A stretch of 64,000 nt of DNA, taken from positions 1 through 64,000 of the forward strand of contig CAZFCE010000025.1 of NCBI GenBank assembly GCA_964517605.1, in the 5' to 3' direction. Numbering within the stretch: the first letter of the stretch is position 1; each line of letters opens with the position of its first letter. Source of the DNA: J095 sp964517605. GTDB lineage: Bacteria > Chloroflexota > Anaerolineae > 4572-78 > J111. Below the pieces are notes generated by a model, which saw nothing but the letters and a program-made list of their open reading frames with translations, was not told the origin of the DNA and made no database searches. The translations under genes were made by a program, and so were the position numbers. Of this stretch, positions 49,652 through 57,095 are shown in pieces.

Positions 49652-50421
49652 GCAATCCCAAGCACGCCGATAACGACAGCGAACTATTAAACCTGCCCAA
49701 CCCGATGGCGCTCTTTTGGCAGTTGGGGGCGCTGGCCACCGGCCTGATTATAATTAGCACGTGGGCGGGGCTGGTGGGCGCTATGGCCGCCGGTTGGCTG
49801 GCCTGGCAGTTTTGGCCGTTTATCGCCGGGCCGATTGCGGCGTGGCTGGTTTTGCTGGCTTTGCCGGTTTTGTTTCACGCCCGGCGGGGCGCAATCGCGG
49901 TGATTCAAGCGCTGGCCACCACCGCTGAAGCGTGGCTCGCCCGCGCCGGTTATTCGATTGACCTGAATCAAGACGGGTATATCGGACCAACCCAAGCCCA
50001 CACTATCACAGTTGAGCCGCCGGAAATTGTGCGCCCGCTCATTGTCACCCAGGCCGCGCAGGGGTTGAAGCTGCTGGCCAGTGACGCGCCCAGCCTGTTT
50101 GATACCGAGCAGGCAACCGCGCCGGTATCACCCCCACCGCCGGTTAAAGTTTGGGAGCTACCCAACGGGGCCAACATTACGCAAACCGCTCTTGAGGATT
50201 TTATAGACAAAATGTTTTTGCAAGGGTGGGGCCGGGCCTATTGGGTAAAAGCCGGTAAGTTGGATCGCAATCAACATGACGGGGTATTAACTTTGTTGGA
50301 ACAAGCCGGGGTGTTAACGGGCCGGGGCAAAGGCACCGCCGGAAAGTTGACGCTACATACCCCGCAGGCGGTTAAAGCCAAATTGCGCCTATCGCCTACC
50401 CCACCGGGCAACCTGGCATAA
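49648..50421 (+). CDS. Two-TM membrane protein with a soluble C-terminal domain
   Basis: 257 aa. Helices about residues 22-50 and 53-77 (rich in Ala/Leu/Trp: WLAWQFWPFIAGPIAAWLVLL, quoted in parts), then a helical linker and a C-terminal segment ANITQTALEDFIDKMF, WGRAYWVKAGKLDRN, VLTLLEQAGVLTGRGKGTAG that looks like a winged-helix domain. A membrane protein joined to a possible DNA-binding domain would suit anchoring or sensing; I do not recognise the family. Confidence 0.6.
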   Translation: MSNPKHADNDSELLNLPNPMALFWQLGALATGLIIISTWAGLVGAMAAGWLAWQFWPFIAGPIAAWLVLLALPVLFHARRGAIAVIQALATTAEAWLARAGYSIDLNQDGYIGPTQAHTITVEPPEIVRPLIVTQAAQGLKLLASDAPSLFDTEQATAPVSPPPPVKVWELPNGANITQTALEDFIDKMFLQGWGRAYWVKAGKLDRNQHDGVLTLLEQAGVLTGRGKGTAGKLTLHTPQAVKAKLRLSPTPPGNLA

Positions 50422-50965
50422 CAACCCACTTGGCAGCCCACTAGCCAGGGTTGCCAAGCCAAGCCAAGTTTGCCAGGTTAAACCAAGTTGAGCCAAGTTA
50501 AACGGCGGGGTGACTTGCTGGCTCGGTATAAAAACGCCGCCGTGCCGCCGGAAACCGGCCCACAATCGCGCCGGGGTAGGGTGTTTTTCGAGTTTTTTAA
50601 GACTAAAAAAGAAAAATCAACCACCCCCCGACACCCCTCAAAAAACGATGGTTTTGCGAAGTGTTTTATTACGCATAATCAAGGTTGTGCGAAGTAAAAT
50701 AAAAAGAACGCCAAAAAGCCCGCTTTTTACTCAAAACGGGCCAAAACCGATGTGATAAAACGGGCTATAAGGGGCCTAAAAAAATGGGGGTGGTAGGGTT
50801 ACACCTTTCCCGCATAAAAAACGCTTGTAGCGCGTTGTGGCGCGTCGGGATAGTAAGATGACCTACGAACCATCGAAAATTTAACACTTCAGAGGGGCGT
50901 TAGAATGAGCGGGCCAACACAACCGATAGTGACGGTGGAACAACGATACCACTATATAAACAAAA
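50422..50965. other. Gene-poor right end of the tRNA-Thr element
   Basis: No convincing gene. 50422-50505 has repeated CCAAG/GCCAAGTT motifs. A 69-codon frame at 50488-50697 starts with TTG and lacks a Shine-Dalgarno. 50905-50985 encodes a 26-residue peptide that ends inside the tRNA; it is preceded by AGAGGGG, but is probably fortuitous. The rest is AT-rich and featureless. Confidence 0.6.
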
Positions 50966-51009
50966 AAGCCCACGAGCGGATTTGAACCGCTGACCTACGC
51001 CTTACCAAG
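50966..51009. repeat. attR: 3' half of tRNA-Thr(GGT) and one base pair beyond
   Basis: Identical to 44789-44832. Lies inside the intact tRNA, so integration restored the gene. Confidence 0.95.
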
Positions 51010-51039
51010 GCGTTGCTCTACCGACTGAGCTACGTGGGC
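50967..51039 (-). tRNA. tRNA-Thr (anticodon GGT)
   Basis: 73 nt on the minus strand. Acceptor GCCCACG / CGTGGGC with discriminator T, D-arm GCTCAGTCGGTAGAGC, anticodon loop TTGGTAA (anticodon GGT), T-arm CAGCGGTTCAAATCCGCTC. Serves as attachment site for the neighbouring element. Confidence 0.96.
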
Positions 51040-51070
51040 GAAAGCTGATGATAAGTTTGTAACTATCAAG

Positions 51071-51144
51071 TCGGGGCGGACGGATTTGAACCGTCGGCCT
51101 CTTGAACCCCATTCAAGCACGCTACCGGACTGCGCCACGCCCCG
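51071..51144 (-). tRNA. tRNA-Pro (anticodon GGG)
   Basis: 74 nt. Acceptor CGGGGCG / CGCCCCG plus A, anticodon stem CTTGA / TCAAG with loop ATGGGGT (anticodon GGG), T-arm GACGGTTCAAATCCGTC. Same orientation as its neighbours. Confidence 0.95.
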
Positions 51145-51232
51145 AAAACTATTAACGAGGAACAATTATAAAGTATTAGGCCCAAACTGACAAAAGCCGT
51201 ATTCACTTATTAATTGTTCAGGTGTTACCCAG

Positions 51233-51306
51233 TCGGGATGGGCGGATTCGAACCGCCGGCCTCTTCGTCCCGAACGAAGCGCGCTACCGGGCTGCGCTAC
51301 ATCCCG
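51233..51306 (-). tRNA. tRNA-Pro (anticodon CGG)
   Basis: 74 nt. Acceptor CGGGATG / CATCCCG plus A, anticodon stem CTTCG / CGAAG with loop TTCGGGA (anticodon CGG), T-arm GGCGGTTCGAATCCGCC. First in the three-tRNA transcript. Confidence 0.95.
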
Positions 51307-51338
51307 CAACTGCTGCTGTTATTGCACAGCAAGCAGAG

Positions 51339-51366
51339 ATTATACCGTTAAATGGGCTTTTGTCAA
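51339..51366 (-). promoter_or_regulatory. Promoter of the Pro-Pro-Thr tRNA cluster
   Basis: Minus strand TTGACA at 51361-51366, 16-bp spacer, TATAAT at 51339-51344, ahead of the tRNA at 51306. It overlaps the end of the adjacent MBL gene, as expected in compact genomes. Confidence 0.85.
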
Positions 51367-52238
51367 ACTTCAGGCTCCGGCGAGGTGTCATCGTCTTCCA
51401 CCCCGTAAAGGGCTTTCATTTCATCGTAAATGCGGCTGACTCCGGCCCGGATTCGCTTTTCGATCATTGATTTTTCGCCCTGCCGGTAGGGGAAATAGTC
51501 AATCATCTGGCTGATAACCACGGCGGCTTCGGCTTTGGTGCGGCCGGTTTTGAACTGTTTATGCACTTTGGCGCGCATTGACCGGATGTATTCGGCCACC
51601 GGCTCGCAGGCTTCGGTGTTGCACAATTCGCCGTGGCCGGGAATCAGTTGGGCAAATTCCTGGCTGCGCAGCCACTCCAGTTTGTTGAGCCATTCTTCGC
51701 TGTCGCATTGGCCCAGCGCCGGGTGTTCGCTTACCACCACCAGATCGCCGGTGAACATAATTTTTTCTTGGGGCAAAAATACGCCGCTGGTGGCCGGAGT
51801 GTGACCGCCTAAATGGACAAAGTGGATGTCCCGGCTGCCTTTTTTCATAATCAACTGGCCGGTGAACGCCAACTCCGGGGTGATGATTTCTATTTCATCG
51901 AGTTGTTTCTGGATTTCGGGCCGTTTTTTGAACAGGTTTTTGGTGCGTTCGATGAAGGTTTCTTTGTAGTTGCTCATCTCTCGCCAGGCCACTTCGTGGG
52001 CCAGAATGGGCGCATCAAAAAACTGGTTGCCCAGAATGTGCGCCCGGTGATGATCGGTGTTAAACACGTAAAGCACTTTGGGGCTTAGCTGGGCCACGGT
52101 TTTGGCCCAATGAATGGCCTCGGAGGGGATCATGGGGGTGTCTACCACAATTGCGCCCTCGTCGGTGAGAATACAGCCAACGTTGGCTCCCTCGTAGTTT
52201 AGTTCAATAAAAACGCCGTCTGCAATTTCTTGTAACAT
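51363..52238 (-). CDS. Metallo-beta-lactamase-fold hydrolase with atypical metal motif
   Basis: 291 aa. MBL fold: LNYEGANVGCILTDEGAIVVDTP opening, then FNTDHHRAHILGN in place of the canonical HxHxDH (first His is Asp, the motif Asp is Ala), VHLGGHTPATSG, MFTGDLVV, LIPGHGEL. Resembles SoxH/quinoprotein relay MBL proteins. Two ligands changed would alter the binuclear site or substrate; activity not certain. A helical C-terminal extension (about 225-291) is present. Its 3' end carries the tRNA promoter. Confidence 0.85.
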   Translation of the reverse strand: MLQEIADGVFIELNYEGANVGCILTDEGAIVVDTPMIPSEAIHWAKTVAQLSPKVLYVFNTDHHRAHILGNQFFDAPILAHEVAWREMSNYKETFIERTKNLFKKRPEIQKQLDEIEIITPELAFTGQLIMKKGSRDIHFVHLGGHTPATSGVFLPQEKIMFTGDLVVVSEHPALGQCDSEEWLNKLEWLRSQEFAQLIPGHGELCNTEACEPVAEYIRSMRAKVHKQFKTGRTKAEAAVVISQMIDYFPYRQGEKSMIEKRIRAGVSRIYDEMKALYGVEDDDTSPEPEV

Positions 52239-52359
52239 AGCTTAGCTGGCTACCTCCTATACACAACAGGCACGTAGTTTAACACAATTGGTTGCGAGAA
52301 TCAAGAGCTACAGAAATTGCTGTTTTGTTGGGGGATGGTCAAGCCGGCAACGCCCAGAG

Positions 52360-52749
52360 CTACGTAATATTCTGGGCCAATAACCAGGCGCGAGCTGCGA
52401 TTTCGGTTTCAAAGGCCCGCACCTCGCCATTTGAGTCGGATGAATATGCAGCTATCAGGAAGGCCGTGGTTAATCTGTTGGTGGTTGAGGCGACAATGGC
52501 AATGGGGCCGCGCAGGTAACTCTGGAAAAGAACAATAAATTGCAAAATTGTTTGGGTTTCTTCAAGGGTGGGTGTTAACGCAATCCCGTCAACTAAAATG
52601 AGAACCCTGTACCTTGACGAAGTTTCACTGTGGGTGACAAACCGAATGGCGTGGCTAGCGGAATCGGCGGTTTCTTCCATTGAGCCAGCGCCGTAACCAC
52701 GAATAACCAGCAGACAGTGTTCTTCTTCAAAAAAGTGGTCAAAAGGCAT
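52360..52749 (-). CDS. SpoIIAA/STAS-like hypothetical protein
   Basis: 129 aa. Pattern of beta strand-helix repeats: LLVIRGYGAG, then RVLILVDGIALTPTLEETQTI, PIAIVASTTNRLTTAFLIAAY and a C-terminal helix. This is typical of SpoIIAA-like/STAS-type domains (DUF3478-like) that occur with sensor kinases. It lies 40 bp downstream of the big hybrid kinase stop and shares its orientation, so it may be part of the same transcript. No phospho-Ser motif obvious. Confidence 0.5.
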   Translation of the reverse strand: MPFDHFFEEEHCLLVIRGYGAGSMEETADSASHAIRFVTHSETSSRYRVLILVDGIALTPTLEETQTILQFIVLFQSYLRGPIAIVASTTNRLTTAFLIAAYSSDSNGEVRAFETEIAARAWLLAQNIT

Positions 52750-52789
52750 CTGGGGACTCTATTTTAATGATTGGCACTAACCCTAATAT

Positions 52790-55700
52790 TTAATCACGGC
52801 TTATGTCTTTATGCAGCAGATTTTCCATTATCTCTGCCAGACCTTTTAGACGGACAGGCTTGGTTAAGTATTCATCAACTCCGGCGGCCAAACAGCGTTC
52901 CCGATCGCCGGGCATGACCAGAGCGGTTAAGGCGATAATCGGCGTGGCGGCAAATTCGGGTATGGCCCGCAGGCGGCGGGTGGCCTCCAGCCCGTCCATC
53001 CCCGGTTGTTGGATGTCCATCAGGATTAAATCTGGCTGGGTTTGGCGGGCCAGTTCCAGCGATTCCTGGCCGTTGTGCGCAATTTCTACCTGGTAGCCTT
53101 TGTCTTGCAGGTAATCCTGAATTGTTTCAATGTTGAACTTGTTATCCTCTACCAGCAGAATGCGCGCCCCCGTTAGCGCCGGGGCCACCACTGGCGCGGC
53201 GGCGGGGCTGCCCGCCGAACCGGGCGTAATGGTAAACAACGCCTGCCGCAGTACCTCCCGCGAAATAGGCTTAACCAGGTACGCCGCCGCGCCGGCGGCC
53301 AGCCCTTTGGCGCGTTCATCTACCACCGAGATGATGATAACCGGAATGTTGCGCGTGTCTGGATTGGCCTTGAGTTGGGCCAAAATTTGCCAGCCCGATA
53401 CCCCCGACATTAGCAAATCCAGCAGGATAACGCCGGGTTGGTGGCGGTTTACCTGCTCCCGTATACTTTCGCCGGGCTGGTAGATAATGGGAATAATGTT
53501 TAACTCTTGCAGGTACCGCTCCAGTTGCTCCACTGCGCTCAGGGTGTCTTCTATTACCAGCGCCGAAGCCGGGAGGCTGGTGGCGCAGGGGGCAGCGGGG
53601 GCTTCGGTTGCCGGCGAGCGGTAGGGCAGGGCAATGGTAAAGCAACTGCCCCGGCCCGGTATGCCCTCGCTTTCTACCGTAATGCTGCCGCCGTGCAACT
53701 CGGCCAGGCGGCGCACCAGGGCCAGCCCCAGGCCGGTGCCTTCGTACTGGCGGTTCAGGTCAGAGTCTAGCTGGGTAAATGGCTGGAATAGCTGCGCCAG
53801 CCCTGCGGGCGAAATGCCAATGCCGGTATCTTTTACGGCAAAGCGGATTACGCCCGCGGCGGCCTCGGTGGTTACTTCCAGGGTAATGTGGCCGCCGGTT
53901 GGGGTAAATTTTACGGCGTTGCTCAACAGGTTAATCAGTATTTGTTTTAACCGTTTGGGGTCGGCTTCTACTTTGGCCAGCGGGTCATCCTGGTTAAAGG
54001 TCAGGCGTAGTTGTTTTTTTAGGGCCGTTTCTTTGATAAAAACCAGGCTGCTCTGGCACATGTCGGCCACCGGCACGGATTCAGGGTGAAGTTCCAGCCG
54101 CCCGGCTTCCATTTTGGAAATATCAAGGATATCGTTGATGAGCGACAGCAGGTGGCGGCCACTGCTTTCTATGTTATGGAGCGCCGCCTGCTGCCGCTCG
54201 TTGATGGGGCCGCGTATTTCCTCAAGCAAAACTTCGCTAAGGCCCAAAATGGCGTTGAGCGGGGTGCGCAGTTCGTGGCTCATGTTGGCCAAAAACTCAT
54301 CCTTGGCGCGGGCGGCCCGGGCCAGTTCGGCGTTGGCCAGGCGCAGGGTTTGTTCGGTTTGTTTGCGCTGGGTAATATCGCGTATGGCCGCCAGGTAGTG
54401 CCGGCCCTCCCGAATTTTTAGCCCAAATATGTGCGCCCCCACATCCCGTATTTCGCCATTGGCCCTAACCAGCTTAAATTCAATGGCGGCGGCCATGTCG
54501 GTTAATGGCAAGGCTTGTTCAAGCGCGGCCACAAGCGGCTCTGGTTGTTGGGGAGGCCGCAGCCCGGCTTCGCTCCAGGTGTGGCCCACCAGCCGGGCGG
54601 CGGGATGGCCGGTGAGTTTTTCTGCCGCCCGGTTTACCCGCACCATCCGCCCGGCCATGTTGAACAGAATCACCGCGTTTGGCGATTCTTCAAAGAGCAG
54701 GCGGTTTTGCTCTTCGCTTTCGCGCAGGGCCGCTTCGGCTTTTTTGCGTTCGGTAATATCAAACACAATGGAGCGGCTCATAACATAATTGCCGGCTTCG
54801 TCGTAAATGGCGGTGGCGTTGAGCAACGCCGGAAAGGTGGTGCCATCCTTGCGGATAATTTCAACCTCAAGGTCTTCCATTTGGCCTTGTTGCTTAAAGG
54901 CGCGGAAACTCTCCTCAAAAATGGGGCGATGCTCGGCAATGATAAAGTCTTTAAACGGGCGGCCAATCATTTCATCGCGCGCGTGCCCCCGCCATTTTAA
55001 GGCCGTTTCATTAAGCCTGATAAAGTTGCCGTCGCCGTCCAGCGAGTGGTAGCCCACGGGGGCGTTATCGTACAGGTCTTGCACTTCGGCGGTGCGCCGT
55101 TTTACCCGCTCTTCCAGAGTTTGGTTTAGCTCTTGCAATTTCTGTTCGGCCTGTTTTTGCGCCGTCAGGTCACTGGTTACTACCAGTACCCCGCCATCCG
55201 GCAGGGGGGCGGCGCTCACGCTTGTCCAGATGGTTTGGCCATCTTCTTTAACCACTCCAACCGGCGTGTTGTAAATGGTTTGGTTTTCTCTGACGGCCTG
55301 GAAACTGGGGAGTTCTTCAAAGGCAAGCTCGGTTCCATCGCCTCGCAGGTATTTTCGCCGGGTATACTCGCTGTGCTGCATATTCACCTGGGATAAGCCC
55401 AGAATTTCTTCGAGCGCCCGGTTTGCCTCGATGATTTGGCGGTGGGCGTTGAGCCGCGAAACGCCCACCGGCAGCAGGTCAAAAATGGTTTGCAGTTGTT
55501 GTTCGCGCTCGCGCAGCTTTTCTTCTGCCTGCTTGCGCCCGGTAATGTCCTGAATGGTGCTAAGGATGTATTTTTGCCCGCCCAACTCCACCACGCCCGT
55601 ATTGACCAGAGCAACCCGCTCCTCGCCGCCTTTGGTGCGGACGTTCCATTCACGCTCGGTCAGCGTATCCTGGCGTTCAAGCCGGGTGAGGACATAGGCG

Positions 55701-56653
55701 CGGGTTTCGGGCGTGATTAGCCCCACTTCGGGGCCGGTTTTACCAATGATTTCCTGCCGGCTGTAACCAGAGAGCTTTTCAAAGGCTTCGTTAACATCCA
55801 CAAAAACCCCGGTTGAGAGTTGGCCCAGCGCCGCCGGAGTTGCCGATTTGTTAAAGAGCCGGGCGTATTTTTCCTCGGTTTGTTGTAGCGCGTCCTCGGC
55901 CTGTTTGCGGTCGGTAATATCTTCGGTAATTAACAATACCTGCGGCTCTTGCGGCTCTCGGGTTAGCCGGGCCAGCCGGGTTGAATACCAGGCTGGCGCA
56001 TTGTTGGGGCCGCGCGTTTTTATTTCATACCAGCCCGGCTGGCCGGTTTTAAAAACTTGCCGCACGGCGTTTTGTACGGTGGCGTGGTGTTCTGGCGGCA
56101 CGTAAGCCAGGCACGATGTGCCCAGCGCTTCCTCGACGGTTAACCCGGCCGGAACGCGATTGATAAATTGAATGCGGAGCTGGGAGTCTACGGTAAAGAT
56201 AATATCGGGCGAGCATTCAACCACCGAGCGGAATTTGTTCTCGCTCTCGCGCAGCTCTTGTTGCGCCTGCTGGCGCTCTACGGCGTAGCGCACCGAGTGG
56301 GCCAGCGCCGCCAGGCTGCCCACGCTTTTTACAATGTAATCCTGCGCGCCGTTTTGCACCGTTTGTATGGCTATTTCCTCATCGGCTAACCCGGATAACA
56401 CCACCACCGGCAGCGCCGGGTAGTGCCGGTGCAGCCGGTAAAAGGTGTCCAGCCCCTGGCTGTCGGGCAGCCCCAGGTCTAGCAGCACCACATCAAAACT
56501 TTGCCCGGCCAATTCTTGCAAACCAGCGGCCAGCCTTTTGGCCGTAACCAGCTCAAACGTGGCCAGCGGGTCGGCGGTGAGGCTGTTTTGCACCAGCAGG
56601 CGGTCTGCCGGGCTGTCTTCAACCAGCAAAACCTTAATCCGGGCGATGGGCAT
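52790..56653 (-). CDS. Multi-PAS hybrid histidine kinase with REC domains at both ends
   Basis: 1287 aa, soluble. N-terminal REC (about 1-125; KVLLVEDSPADRLLVQN, VVLLDLGLPDSQGLD, ending in IVK), then about five PAS domains (from residue 140 to 790), HisKA with ANMSHELRTPLNAILGLSE (near 825), HATPase N-box ILINLLSNAVKFTPTGG, G2 EGTGLGLALVRRL, and two C-terminal RECs: SALVIEDTLSAVEQL (second REC; VILLDLLMSGVSG) and RILLVEDNKFNIETI (third REC; ILMDIQQPGMDG). Multi-step phosphorelay. Preceded by two further signalling genes in an operon on the same strand. Confidence 0.93.
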   Translation of the reverse strand: MPIARIKVLLVEDSPADRLLVQNSLTADPLATFELVTAKRLAAGLQELAGQSFDVVLLDLGLPDSQGLDTFYRLHRHYPALPVVVLSGLADEEIAIQTVQNGAQDYIVKSVGSLAALAHSVRYAVERQQAQQELRESENKFRSVVECSPDIIFTVDSQLRIQFINRVPAGLTVEEALGTSCLAYVPPEHHATVQNAVRQVFKTGQPGWYEIKTRGPNNAPAWYSTRLARLTREPQEPQVLLITEDITDRKQAEDALQQTEEKYARLFNKSATPAALGQLSTGVFVDVNEAFEKLSGYSRQEIIGKTGPEVGLITPETRAYVLTRLERQDTLTEREWNVRTKGGEERVALVNTGVVELGGQKYILSTIQDITGRKQAEEKLREREQQLQTIFDLLPVGVSRLNAHRQIIEANRALEEILGLSQVNMQHSEYTRRKYLRGDGTELAFEELPSFQAVRENQTIYNTPVGVVKEDGQTIWTSVSAAPLPDGGVLVVTSDLTAQKQAEQKLQELNQTLEERVKRRTAEVQDLYDNAPVGYHSLDGDGNFIRLNETALKWRGHARDEMIGRPFKDFIIAEHRPIFEESFRAFKQQGQMEDLEVEIIRKDGTTFPALLNATAIYDEAGNYVMSRSIVFDITERKKAEAALRESEEQNRLLFEESPNAVILFNMAGRMVRVNRAAEKLTGHPAARLVGHTWSEAGLRPPQQPEPLVAALEQALPLTDMAAAIEFKLVRANGEIRDVGAHIFGLKIREGRHYLAAIRDITQRKQTEQTLRLANAELARAARAKDEFLANMSHELRTPLNAILGLSEVLLEEIRGPINERQQAALHNIESSGRHLLSLINDILDISKMEAGRLELHPESVPVADMCQSSLVFIKETALKKQLRLTFNQDDPLAKVEADPKRLKQILINLLSNAVKFTPTGGHITLEVTTEAAAGVIRFAVKDTGIGISPAGLAQLFQPFTQLDSDLNRQYEGTGLGLALVRRLAELHGGSITVESEGIPGRGSCFTIALPYRSPATEAPAAPCATSLPASALVIEDTLSAVEQLERYLQELNIIPIIYQPGESIREQVNRHQPGVILLDLLMSGVSGWQILAQLKANPDTRNIPVIIISVVDERAKGLAAGAAAYLVKPISREVLRQALFTITPGSAGSPAAAPVVAPALTGARILLVEDNKFNIETIQDYLQDKGYQVEIAHNGQESLELARQTQPDLILMDIQQPGMDGLEATRRLRAIPEFAATPIIALTALVMPGDRERCLAAGVDEYLTKPVRLKGLAEIMENLLHKDISRD

Positions 56654-56654
56654 T

Positions 56655-57095
56655 TTAATCCTCCGGGCGGGGTAGGGTTACCACGCTAAACCAAAAATGG
56701 CTAATGGACTGCACGGCCCTGGAGAAATTTTCAAAGCCTACCGGCTTGATGATGTAGCAGTTGGCGTGCAGGTGGTAGGATTTTATAATATCTTCTTCGG
56801 CGCTGGAGGTGGTTAACACCACAACGGGGATGGTTTTTAGTTTGTTGTCGGCTTTAATCTCGGCCAGCACCTCGCGCCCGCTTTTGCGCGGCATGTTGAG
56901 ATCAAGCAAAATCAAATCCGGGCGAAGAGCCGCGGCGTACTGGCCGGTTCGGCGCAAAAATTCCATAGCTTCCACCCCGTCGCGGGCCACGTGAATGGTA
57001 TTGAGCAGGCGGGCATCGGCCAGCGCCTCCCGGGTAATCAACACATCGGCCCGGTTGTCTTCTACCAACAAAATTTCAATGGGTTTGGCTGTCAT
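56655..57095 (-). CDS. Single-domain response regulator (Rcp1-like)
   Basis: 146 aa. Begins EILLVEDNRADVLITREAL with acidic pair; phosphorylation Asp in LILLDLNMPRKSGREVL; Thr in VVVLTTSSAEEDI; Lys in YIIKPVGFENF. Resembles phytochrome-associated Rcp1 regulators, which have no output domain. ATG overlaps the stop of the upstream kinase (ATGA), and it ends 1 bp before the start of the hybrid kinase. It probably shuttles phosphate between them. Confidence 0.95.
   Translation of the reverse strand: MTAKPIEILLVEDNRADVLITREALADARLLNTIHVARDGVEAMEFLRRTGQYAAALRPDLILLDLNMPRKSGREVLAEIKADNKLKTIPVVVLTTSSAEEDIIKSYHLHANCYIIKPVGFENFSRAVQSISHFWFSVVTLPRPED

Larger units (their letters stand above)
44789..51009. 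mobile_element. 6.2-kb integrative element in tRNA-Thr(GGT)
   Basis: Bounded by perfect 44-bp direct repeats, the left one a stray copy of the tRNA-Thr(GGT) 3' part, the right one inside the intact tRNA gene. The integrase sits next to attL, as in most tRNA-targeted islands; the tRNA 3' end points into the element, as expected. Contents: integrase, ribbon-helix-helix regulators, a RepA-like ATPase, iteron-like repeats, an XRE repressor, a two-TM protein. No relaxase, capsid, terminase or toxin is visible. It may be an integrated plasmid-like or satellite element. Confidence 0.92.

Noticed and set aside
50488..50697. 69-residue frame in the element's right end
   Set aside because: TTG start, no Shine-Dalgarno, low-complexity composition and no homology-like pattern.
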